Below, piece by piece: positions 54,519 through 61,428 of a stretch of DNA of 64,000 bases; the stretch's first letter is position 1, and every line of letters starts with the position of its first letter. Origin of the DNA: Pseudomonas fluorescens (GTDB lineage: Bacteria; Pseudomonadota; Gammaproteobacteria; Pseudomonadales; Pseudomonadaceae); the NCBI RefSeq assembly GCF_001623525.1, contig NZ_CP015225.1, positions 6,770,501 through 6,834,500 of the forward strand, given 5' to 3'. The notes beneath the pieces were generated by a model. The model worked only from the letters and a program-made list of their open reading frames with translations, was not told the DNA's origin and searched no databases. The position numbers and the translations under genes are program-made.

Positions 54519-55424
54519 ATGTCGACTAATAACAACCGGGCAATCATTGAATTGACCATCGGTGGACTGATGCTCAGTCTGTCTGCTCTAGCCGTCGCTT
54601 TCGCCCATATCGGCGCGGGTGGCGCGGGGTTCTATCGGATGTTGTTCGCCTCGATCCTGTTCTTCCTGCTGCTCAAAGTGCGCAAAACCCCGGTGCTGCT
54701 CAAAAGTGCCAAGGCGCAGGTGTACACCGCGTTGGCCGGAGTGTTTTTGGCCATCGACCTAGTGCTCTGGCACCAGAGCATCTATATCGTCGGCCCGGGC
54801 ATCGGCTCGATCCTGACCAACTGTCAGGTATTCTTCATGACCCTACTGGGGTTGTACCTATTGAAGGAAAAACCTTCGATCTACTTCCTGGTATCCATCA
54901 CCTTGGCATTTGTTGGACTCTATCTGTTGTTGCTACCCGAGATGACCAGTGCGGTAGGGATAAAGGGCGTGGTGTATGGCGTGCTGTCGGGGCTGGCGTA
55001 TGCCATCTGCGTGTACTTCCTGAAGGTCAACACCCAGTTGCCTGACGGCGGAGGTGACAAGATCGCACAGATGCTCAATTTGAGTCTTTGGGCGGCACTG
55101 GTTCTGCTGACATACGCGCTGGCAACTGGGGAAAGCTTGGCCATCGTGGATGGGCAAACCTTGCTGATGCTGATCATATACGGGGTACTGGTGCAGTTTG
55201 TCGGCTGGCTGCTGGTCAACCGTTCGATCGGAGCCATCAGCCTAGGGCTGGCCGGTCTGATCTTGTTACTGGAGCCGGTGATCACGTATTTCATTGATGT
55301 CACCTTTCTCGGCAAAGCCAGCTCCACGTTGCAGATCTGCGGCGCGTTGCTGACTATCTTTGCGGTTTACATCGGTTCAATCAAACCGCCGGAGAAAGTG
55401 CAGCCTTTACCCGAGGCGACCTGA
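54519..55424 (+). CDS. EamA family (DMT) transporter
   Basis: A 301-residue membrane protein with ten predicted helices in two EamA halves (IIELTIGGLMLSLSALAVAFAHIGAGGAGFYRM; GVVYGVLSGLAYAICVYFLK). ATG 54519 has TGAGG upstream and is preferred over ATG 54507. It probably exports a small metabolite or amino acid. It is the last of the AraC-GST-EamA cargo group; a perfect 11-bp hairpin (55435-55470) follows its stop. Confidence 0.88.
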   Translation: MSTNNNRAIIELTIGGLMLSLSALAVAFAHIGAGGAGFYRMLFASILFFLLLKVRKTPVLLKSAKAQVYTALAGVFLAIDLVLWHQSIYIVGPGIGSILTNCQVFFMTLLGLYLLKEKPSIYFLVSITLAFVGLYLLLLPEMTSAVGIKGVVYGVLSGLAYAICVYFLKVNTQLPDGGGDKIAQMLNLSLWAALVLLTYALATGESLAIVDGQTLLMLIIYGVLVQFVGWLLVNRSIGAISLGLAGLILLLEPVITYFIDVTFLGKASSTLQICGALLTIFAVYIGSIKPPEKVQPLPEAT

Positions 55425-55734
55425 CAGAAGGTGTATCACGGCAGTATCGTGAACTACGGACTGCCGTGATCCTAGCCAATACGTTACGCGCAGGCCGGCA
55501 AGGTCTGCGCGTAGTCGTTTCTATCCGTTGCGACGAACTTCCCGGACCTGGCAGATCGTGCCAGCTCAAAAAAAGGCTGAGAAAAAGCTACTGAATTCCC
55601 GGCTAATCGTTCGTATCGGGTCGCTATCCAGGGAACCGCGTCAGCTATAAACAGCGGTTATCAGGGACGTGGCACATCTGTCTTTTATTTACCCAGCAAG
55701 AGATCCTTCATCCTTTCCGACCGATCATTGCTCG
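55425..55734. other. Gap with two hairpins between convergent modules
   Basis: No gene in 310 bp. ATCACGGCAGT (55435-55445) pairs with ACTGCCGTGAT (55460-55470), and TACGCGCAG (55485-55493) with CTGCGCGTA (55505-55513); neither is followed by a T run. They probably end the EamA transcript, and perhaps mark the border between the cargo and the recombinase operon. Confidence 0.6.
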
Positions 55735-56040
55735 TTAGCGTTCACTCATAATGTCTTGTGTGATCTTGCGCTTGAATTGCCAGGATTTGCCTAGGCGAAC
55801 AGTGAGCAAATGTATGGTCAGCAGATAGTAATATCGTGTCGATTCAGAACGCTGGTTCATGTGGTAATTAAGAAACCAGCGCACATGCTTGAGCTGCCAG
55901 GTCCAGGGATTGTCTCGCTGCCATCGTTGTTGAATGGCCGCTTGCATGAGTCGGGCTTGCCGTAGGTGCCGCTGCTGCGTGACCTTCGAGCCGGACAGTA
56001 CGCCGCTTAGGAGCAGCGCCATATCGAAGGGTTTGCTCAC
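55735..56040 (-). CDS. 101-aa protein of the recombinase operon
   Basis: A 101-residue basic protein, the last gene of the - strand operon; its ATG overlaps the recombinase stop by 4 bp. The part QAAIQQRWQRDNPWTWQLKHVRWFLNYHMNQRSESTRYYYLLTI looks like a helical DNA-binding core-domain of a tyrosine recombinase without the catalytic part. It could help or regulate the recombinase. I do not recognise a named family. Confidence 0.65.
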   Translation of the reverse strand: MSKPFDMALLLSGVLSGSKVTQQRHLRQARLMQAAIQQRWQRDNPWTWQLKHVRWFLNYHMNQRSESTRYYYLLTIHLLTVRLGKSWQFKRKITQDIMSER

Positions 56041-57017
56041 ATTCGACCTCCAATGTAGGCCGAAACCACATCGACTCGATTATGCCCGAGCTCAAGGCTG
56101 ATCTGTTGGCGCGCCTGTTGATCAAGGGCGCGATCAATGTGATAACAGCGACCACCATTGATCGGCGCGGCGTGCCCCGTGAGCTGCTCGTAACGCTCGC
56201 AGGTGTAGGCCGCTCGCAGTTCATGAAAACCCTTCAGCTCTTGTTCATGTAGCGTTTCGCGGGCGGGGAGCACGGTCTGTTTCAGGAATGCGGCGTAGCT
56301 TTCGTCTCGGGCCAGTAAGTCGCGGCTGCCGGGCGGTGACGCATTACGAGCAAACTGCAGCGCCGTTTTCACCTCTTCATTTGCCACGACCCATCTCGGC
56401 GCTGAAGCACCTGAACGGCCGCCTTTGGTGCCGTCCTGGATGTTGATGCGACCCAAGTTTTTGGCTTCGCGTTGCAATCGTGGCAGATCCGCAAGGATCG
56501 CTTCTCGCAGACGCATACCTGTTTCTCGGGCCAATAGGACAATAGCGGCCACCCGGTCGTATTTTTGTTCGCGAAGAGCCTCAATTACTCGCCGCACCTG
56601 TTGGCGGTCTTGGCCATCCGGCGCGTGGGTGCGTACGGTCGAACGCTGCCGTCCTAACGCCTGGCTCGGGCTCGGGATTTTCACATACTGATCACCGCGC
56701 AGCGCCGCCAGCGTTCGGTTGACGCTGGACAACCGGTTTTGCGCGGTGGCGATGCTGAGGTCGCCGTGGTCGATTTGCTGACGCAGATATTGGGCATAGT
56801 TGACCAGCGTCTGCCGATCGATTTGCCGCGCATCGTTGTAGCCAGGGCCTTGCTCGGACCGGCACCACTTTACAAACGCCTGCCAACGATCACTGTGGGC
56901 TTTGACCGTGGCGAAATGGCCGCCGCCGAACAGATCCTTGAGCGCCTGCGGACCGGCGTAGCTCAGTTGGCGACCATAACCAAAGTTGCGACCGTCACGC
57001 CTACCGACCAAGGCCAT
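56037..57017 (-). CDS. Tyrosine recombinase (Phage_integr_N / Integrase_1 type)
   Basis: A 326-residue recombinase. Candidate catalytic residues are Arg169 (ETGMRLREA), Lys198 (DGTKGG), His265 and Arg268 (FHELRAAY), His312 (ELGHNRVDVV) and Tyr321 (SAYIGGRM) at the extreme C terminus. The N-terminal part (TVKAHSDRWQAFVKWCRSEQG) is the core-binding domain. It differs from the DUF4102 integrase at 59755. It overlaps the 117-aa gene by 17 bp and the 101-aa gene by 4 bp. It may recombine another site or excise an inner unit. Confidence 0.85.
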   Translation of the reverse strand: MALVGRRDGRNFGYGRQLSYAGPQALKDLFGGGHFATVKAHSDRWQAFVKWCRSEQGPGYNDARQIDRQTLVNYAQYLRQQIDHGDLSIATAQNRLSSVNRTLAALRGDQYVKIPSPSQALGRQRSTVRTHAPDGQDRQQVRRVIEALREQKYDRVAAIVLLARETGMRLREAILADLPRLQREAKNLGRINIQDGTKGGRSGASAPRWVVANEEVKTALQFARNASPPGSRDLLARDESYAAFLKQTVLPARETLHEQELKGFHELRAAYTCERYEQLTGHAAPINGGRCYHIDRALDQQARQQISLELGHNRVDVVSAYIGGRM

Positions 57018-57354
57018 CCTGGAGCTCCTTCGCCTGTTGGCGTAGGTAAGCCAATAGCTCGCGCCACTGGCCGTTCACGGGGGGGAGTTGCCCCCAGTCA
57101 CTGGGACGAAAACACAGTCGGTTGTCCAGGCAGAACAACTCGGCACCTTCCTGGTGTAGGCGCTCAATCAGATCGCTGATGTGTGAGCTGTCCCCTTGGT
57201 TTTTGGCGACAGCGGCGACAGTGGCGACAAGCCCCGTGGTACCTGGCGTGGAGCGTGGCGACAAAGTGGCGACAGTGGTGGCGACAAGTTGTAAATGATG
57301 AGCGTTTTTCGCCTGGTCGCGCCGGTTGCGTAGGGCTTCATTGAGTCGAAACAT
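57001..57354 (-). CDS. 117-aa protein with TubC-docking-like C terminus
   Basis: A 117-residue protein. Residues about 22-52 are low-complexity (VATTVATLSPRST to LVATVAAVAKN), coded by GTCGCC repeats. The C-terminal part (HISDLIERLHQEGAELFCLDNRLCFRPSDW, then LLAYLRQQAKEL) resembles the TubC N-terminal docking domain pattern of helix, two strands and helices. It overlaps the genes on both sides by 17 bp. A role as adapter between the recombinase and the DUF3987 protein is only a guess. Confidence 0.6.
   Translation of the reverse strand: MFRLNEALRNRRDQAKNAHHLQLVATTVATLSPRSTPGTTGLVATVAAVAKNQGDSSHISDLIERLHQEGAELFCLDNRLCFRPSDWGQLPPVNGQWRELLAYLRQQAKELQDGLGR
57205..57286. repeat. Six GGCGACA repeats inside the 117-aa gene
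   Basis: GGCGACA occurs at 57205, 57214, 57223, 57257, 57268 and 57280; the first three are 9 bp apart. The 26-bp block 57204-57229 occurs as an exact inverted copy at 59680-59705. Because the motif lies in coding sequence it also shapes the protein, but the inverted copy in non-coding DNA points to a DNA-level role or a decayed gene copy. Confidence 0.8.
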
Positions 57355-58741
57355 GGCGCACCTCGAAGTGGTGTCCGTCGGTGCCCAGCCATTGATGAGT
57401 GATCAACTCGACCAGCAGGGCCAACGTGTGATGGCTGCTTTTGCGGGCGAAGCGCGGGCCGTTGCGCAACAGATCTCGAACCGTGAAACGGCACCACTGT
57501 TTTTCCTGCAGCCAACGCAGCAGCCGATCGGCTTCTTCCCGCTGGGTGTTGATCGGTTCCTGCTCGGTCAGCCGTTGGATCTCAGTCAGGTAGTAATCCA
57601 TCAGCGAGGAAGCGCGCTGGATGTGGGTGACCTCGATCAGGTCGCTGTCTTCCAGTATCGCAAAGACGCCGGCGATCCGTAGCAGATTGTCCGCGGCCTT
57701 GGAGGCACTGGGGCGCACGTTGGCCAGTTCGTCGAACTCGCCCAGTTGGGCTTCGATAGTGTCGTGCAGGTTGATCCAGGTTTGCCGGGCCAGGCTTCTT
57801 AGGGGCAGGGCTTTGGGGTGTAACGCGCCATCGCTGCCAATTGCCCAAGGACGTTGCAGCAGGTCGGTGATGCGTTGGGAGTAGCGTTTGAGGCTGATGT
57901 CTTGGGTGAGATCCACCGGCTGGTAAAAGCGCTGTCCGGCCAAGCTCTGTGGCCAGGTGATCAGGCAGCGGGCGAAGATGCCTTGGCCGTTGAGCAGCGG
58001 ATCTTTGAGCAGTTGTCCCGCTAAATATGGTTGCAGCATTAGATGCAGGCTCAAGCGTCGGTCATAGGCGCGTAGGCTTTCTCCGGCCATGGAGCGAGAG
58101 CGATCGATGGGGTTGCCGTCCCACAGCGAGGACAGAGTGGTCACGGCCTTGAGGCGGTTGTCCCGGCTCATGGTGCTGCTGCCGAGGAATTGGCCGCCCT
58201 CATCGCTGAACAGCCCCATGCTGGGCAGACCCAAACACAGGCTTTTGGTCAGGGCTTCGATGGTCGGTTCGCTGCTGATCAGCCTTGGTGCTACGGGCTC
58301 TGGCTCTATCTGGATTGGCGTGTCGGTGTGGCCATCGATCGTTGCCATCTGCTTCTGAGATTGCGCAAGTGTGGCGCGATAGCGACTGAGTTTTTCGCGG
58401 TAGGCCTGCCATTGCAGGCGTTCCCATTCGCGGGCTGGCTGCAAGGCCAGCTTATCCACCGCCGTCTTGCGATCACCGGAAGCCGCAATAGTGAGCAGGT
58501 ACAGTGACAGCGGATAGACCCGGCCATCCAAATGCACATTGGCATGCCCCTGAGTGGCCAAGGCCGAGGTGGCCAGCACCGATTGCGCCGCCATGGCCTG
58601 CGGCACACCCATCACTTCGGCCAAGCGCTCGACAGCCGGTCCCAGCAGATCACCGAGGGCGGCCACCGGATAATCTAATGGCGTCGGGTTGGCCTCCAGC
58701 AAGGGTTGCGGCGGCAAGCTCCAGGTTGATTGCAGCATCAT
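57338..58741 (-). CDS. DUF3987 (YfjI-like) protein
   Basis: A 467-residue protein of the DUF3987 group, found in phages and islands and thought to be primase/helicase-like. SGDRKT (residues 88-93) is a degenerate P-loop, LFSDEGGQFLG near 177 is a Walker-B-like segment, and a C-terminal winged-helix-like region follows (REEADRLLRWLQEKQWCRFTVRDLL). AGGAGACAG precedes ATG 58741. It is first of the operon and overlaps the 117-aa gene by 17 bp. Confidence 0.82.
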   Translation of the reverse strand: MMLQSTWSLPPQPLLEANPTPLDYPVAALGDLLGPAVERLAEVMGVPQAMAAQSVLATSALATQGHANVHLDGRVYPLSLYLLTIAASGDRKTAVDKLALQPAREWERLQWQAYREKLSRYRATLAQSQKQMATIDGHTDTPIQIEPEPVAPRLISSEPTIEALTKSLCLGLPSMGLFSDEGGQFLGSSTMSRDNRLKAVTTLSSLWDGNPIDRSRSMAGESLRAYDRRLSLHLMLQPYLAGQLLKDPLLNGQGIFARCLITWPQSLAGQRFYQPVDLTQDISLKRYSQRITDLLQRPWAIGSDGALHPKALPLRSLARQTWINLHDTIEAQLGEFDELANVRPSASKAADNLLRIAGVFAILEDSDLIEVTHIQRASSLMDYYLTEIQRLTEQEPINTQREEADRLLRWLQEKQWCRFTVRDLLRNGPRFARKSSHHTLALLVELITHQWLGTDGHHFEVRHVSTQ

Positions 58742-59158
58742 CTGTCTCCTGTTCAGCAGTTGTTTCCCTCACGCTCCCGCCATGGATGTTGAGTGTTATC
58801 AGGGATAAAGGCCCATGCGACCTGTGAGGGTGTTCACTGACGCGGAACGAACGGCTCTGTACGACCAAGAGCGCGGGCATTTCCCATCGATCTGGCCTCC
58901 TGAACGCATCCGAAGATGCGGGCGGGTGGAGGCTGCACCGGTTGACGAATCCGGCACCGAGAGATCATGGGCGGGAGGAGGGCATCATCGTCGCGAGCGG
59001 GGCATGCCTGACTGTCAGTCAGGTGCAGCCTGTCCTGGGCTGCAGCACCGTCGCCAGCGATAATGCGAGACGCGTCGAATCGGTTTTGTCACGCCGATTG
59101 TCACGCGGTGAGTTGCCGCAGAGCCCGATAAGGCGTGGGCTGCAGTAGTGGTAGGAGC

Positions 59159-59189
59159 GCCCGTCTCTTTAGGGGGCAAAGAGACGGGC
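59159..59189. other. Perfect 12-bp stem hairpin
   Basis: GCCCGTCTCTTT (59159-59170) and AAAGAGACGGGC (59178-59189) pair perfectly around AGGGGGC. No T run follows on either strand. It could be part of a structured RNA, a protein-binding site or a terminator lacking its tail. Confidence 0.8.
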
Positions 59190-59627
59190 AACAGGTTGGC
59201 GCAAGAAATGGCCAAACGAATAAGTTGCTGCAGAGCAACCAGGAGGGGGCATCAGTTGCCTCAGTGGGCATTCTGGAAGAAGTGGCATCCATCACATCGC
59301 TGTGACCGTGCGAGCCGCCGGACGCTAATCGCACTTGGGGAGAACCACCACGATGTGGCGTAGCCTCAAAGGTTCTGGCCACCTGGGTGCTGTCGAGGAC
59401 AGCGCTGGTACGGTTCTGATTTAGCGCTCGTACTGCTGGCGGTCAACCGTATTTTGGGGGTGACTCTTGCGCCCATTGGTAGCGCTGGAAGACCTTGGCG
59501 GCCGGTGGTTTTCCATGGCCGGGTGGTCGTTCGTCGGTTTTTAATGTGAGCCCATGCGAGTGGGAATGCGGAGCCTTCCCGCTCGCGTGGGCTTGGTCGA
59601 GAAAGCCCCAAGATCGATGCTGGCAAT

Positions 59628-59705
59628 GGCGACAGTCGCCACCTCTGTCGCCACGTTGCAGGCCAGGTATTACGTGGGTTGTCGCCACTGTCGCCGCTGT
59701 CGCCA
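59628..59705. repeat. Inverted copy of the TGTCGCC repeat cluster
   Basis: TGTCGCC at 59646, 59680, 59689 and 59698, plus AGTCGCC at 59634 and GGCGACA at 59628. The last three share the 9-bp spacing of the cluster at 57205. The spacer GCCAGGTATTACGTGGG resembles the other cluster's spacer read on the opposite strand. The reading frame of the 117-aa protein breaks here, so this may be a truncated second copy of that gene's 5' part. Confidence 0.75.
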
Positions 59706-59754
59706 TCCACCACTCGATAAACGTGGTGAGATGATGGCGTGAACATCTCGCTCC

Positions 59755-60999
59755 TCATGCAACAGTATTTGCTGCCGCATGCCCTGTGGCATATCGCGCC
59801 CAATCCTCCATCAGTATTCGCCGCTTTTCAAAAAGATCACCACGTCGATAAGCCGCCTCTACCGCATTCTCTACGGTGTGTGCGAGCGCTTGTTCACAGA
59901 CCTCTCGAGGATAGTGAGTAACTTCACTCGCCCAATCCCTGAAAGTTGAACGGAATCCATGCGTCGTGAGATCGTCCCGCTTCATCCGACGCAATGTCAT
60001 CAACATCGCCATATTACTGAGAGGGCGCTTTTTGCGAGCCCCTGCAAAGAGGTGATTGTTTCCTTTAATGCGAGGAAGCCCTGCGAGTAAATCCAATGCC
60101 GCTTTTGATAGAGGCACCCGGTGTTCCTTCCCGGCTTTCATCCTCAGTGCAGGAATGGTCCATACCTTTGCTGCGACATCAATCTCTGCCCATGTCGACT
60201 CAAGCACCTCACTGGTTCGGCAGGCAGTCAGAATGGTAAAGCGCAATGCTTTAGAGCTCAGATCCTCTGCTTTCTCAAGGGGCGCCATGAAGGCGGGAAG
60301 CTCTGTCCACGACATTGCTGCGTGATGTTTCACCGCACGCACTTTTGCGCGAGGTGGTAGCAGTTTGTCCAGATGTCCACGCCATCGAGCGGGGTTTTCT
60401 CCATCGCGCAGCCCTCTGGCCTTTGCTGCATCGAGGACCAGTTCGATACGGTTTCGCAAACGGCTAGCGGTTTCGGGTATTACTGTCCAAATCGGTTTGA
60501 GGATTTTCAGCACATGCTCAATACCTATTTCCTGCGTCGGAAGATCGCCTATGACCTTGAACGCATAAGTAGCCAGAGTGTTCTCCCACTGCTGAGCATG
60601 CTTGGCATTTTTCCAGCCCGTCCTGTGGGCTGCAATGTAGTCGAGAGCAACCTCTTTGAAAGTGGTCGCTTTGGCCTTGGCTGCATCCTGAGCTAAACGT
60701 TCGGCTTCTTTTTCCAGTCGATGCCGTTCCATCTCTTCATCCCGACTGGTAAGCGGATCGACGCCTGACTTGCTCAGCTTTCTGGCTTCTGCAGCTTTCT
60801 CACGAGCCACCGCAAGACTTACTTCGGAGTGCTTGCCCAGTCCCATGTCTCGGCTCTTGCCAGCAAGCTTGTAGCGGAAGATCCAGCTTGCGCCACCGGT
60901 ACGGCCGAGTTTCAAGTAGAGGCCGCCACCATCGTTGGTCATTCCGGGTGACCCTGACCTGACTATTTTTTCTACCGCTTTTGTCGTCAGAGATGCCAT
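59755..60999 (-). CDS. Tyrosine integrase with DUF4102 arm-binding domain
   Basis: A 414-residue P4-type integrase. N-terminal arm-binding domain (GGGLYLKLGRTGGASWIFRYKLAGKSRDMGLG), central core-binding domain (TFKEVALDYIAAHRTGWKNAKHAQQWENTLATYA) and catalytic domain with Arg in TACRTSEVL, His-x-x-Arg in THGFRSTFRDW, and His and Tyr in LAHTVENAVEAAYRRGD. ATG 60999; GTG 61002 would add one residue. It drives integration at tRNA-Ser. It sits at the attR side and its promoter faces that end. Confidence 0.94.
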   Translation of the reverse strand: MASLTTKAVEKIVRSGSPGMTNDGGGLYLKLGRTGGASWIFRYKLAGKSRDMGLGKHSEVSLAVAREKAAEARKLSKSGVDPLTSRDEEMERHRLEKEAERLAQDAAKAKATTFKEVALDYIAAHRTGWKNAKHAQQWENTLATYAFKVIGDLPTQEIGIEHVLKILKPIWTVIPETASRLRNRIELVLDAAKARGLRDGENPARWRGHLDKLLPPRAKVRAVKHHAAMSWTELPAFMAPLEKAEDLSSKALRFTILTACRTSEVLESTWAEIDVAAKVWTIPALRMKAGKEHRVPLSKAALDLLAGLPRIKGNNHLFAGARKKRPLSNMAMLMTLRRMKRDDLTTHGFRSTFRDWASEVTHYPREVCEQALAHTVENAVEAAYRRGDLFEKRRILMEDWARYATGHAAANTVA

Positions 61000-61043
61000 C
61001 ACTCACTTCCTGTTTGAAAGGATGATGACTCAATCTAAATGAA

Positions 61044-61067
61044 CTCCAGCCCATACTCCAGCCCATA
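61044..61067 (+). repeat. Right pair of 12-bp repeats, probable integrase arm sites
   Basis: Two exact tandem copies of CTCCAGCCCATA (61044-61055, 61056-61067), 45 bp upstream of the integrase start, followed by CCCTGG at 61075. They match the left pair at 52537-52560 in orientation and 12-bp spacing. They could also let the integrase repress its own promoter. Confidence 0.65.
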
Positions 61068-61199
61068 CCTTAGACCCTGGCTTCCCGTAGTCACGCTTGG
61101 ACCAAAAAAGAAAATATCTGCGTCAAATGCATGTTTTTATAGGATTTTTATGGAAATAATTAAACGTATATGGACTTCTAAAAACACTAAAATGGCGGA

Positions 61200-61213
61200 C
61201 TCCTTCACCGCCA
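61200..61213 (+). other. Right attachment site (attR)
   Basis: CTCCTTCACCGCCA, an exact copy of the tRNA 3' end, without the rest of the tRNA. Upstream of it (61081-61199) is island sequence with no gene; downstream begins chromosomal sequence with a terminator. Confidence 0.9.
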
Positions 61214-61227
61214 AATTCGATACACAC

Positions 61228-61262
61228 AAAACCCCTGGTTTCCCAAGAAAACCAGGGGTTTG
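61228..61262 (+). terminator. Displaced native tRNA-Ser terminator
   Basis: AAACCCCTGGTTT (61229-61241) and AAACCAGGGGTTT (61249-61261) form a 13-bp stem around TCCCAAG-like loop bases. It stands 15 bases after attR, the position a tRNA terminator would have before integration. After it comes GTTTCTGCGGTCTGAAAAAA, similar to the sequence after the island's own terminator near 52515. The rest of 61263-61428 has no gene. Confidence 0.8.
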
Positions 61263-61428
61263 TGGTTTCTGCGGTCTGAAAAAATGACGATAGGGGCAAT
61301 GGCCCCCAGGTGATACGCCGGCAGTGCAAAAGGTGTGAATTTCCTAACCTTGACTCCGCCACCCAAATGACTATCCCCCCATGTAGCCGTGCTACAAAAC
61401 GGCCTGTTCAACGCGTGGGAAAACTCCG

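Larger units (their letters stand above)
58742..59754. other. 1-kb structured stretch without a convincing gene
   Basis: Between the DUF3987 start and the integrase stop. It holds AGGCTGCACC / GGTGCAGCCT (58930-58939, 59022-59031), CCTGACT-GTC-AGTCAGG (59007-59023), a 12-bp perfect stem at 59159-59189, and the TGTCGCC repeat cluster at 59628-59705. Short open frames on both strands (82, 68, 71, 93, 87 codons) have no recognisable motifs and overlap. It may hold the operon promoter, a structured RNA or an origin. Confidence 0.6.
52462..61213. mobile_element. tRNA-Ser integrated genomic island, about 8.7 kb
   Basis: Bounded by the 14-bp direct repeats at 52462-52475 and 61200-61213. Paired 12-bp repeats sit inside each end, and a DUF4102-type integrase reads inward from the right end. 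Contents: AraC, GST and EamA genes (cargo); a four-gene overlapping - strand operon with a second recombinase and a DUF3987 protein; a 1-kb structured stretch. No conjugation, capsid, relaxase or known partition gene is seen, so mobility would need help or is integrative only. Confidence 0.88.

Noticed and set aside
59101..59382. Small genes of 71-93 codons in the island's 1-kb gap
   Set aside because: Several overlapping frames on both strands compete, none with a ribosome site or family motif; the hairpins explain the sequence better.
57205..59705. CRISPR or tandem-repeat array from the GTCGCC repeats
   Set aside because: Repeats are 7-9 bp, irregular and partly coding, without spacers of constant length.
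52462..61213. Conjugative element, prophage or toxin-antitoxin system
   Set aside because: No relaxase, type IV secretion, capsid, terminase, lysis or recognisable toxin-antitoxin pair was found in any frame.
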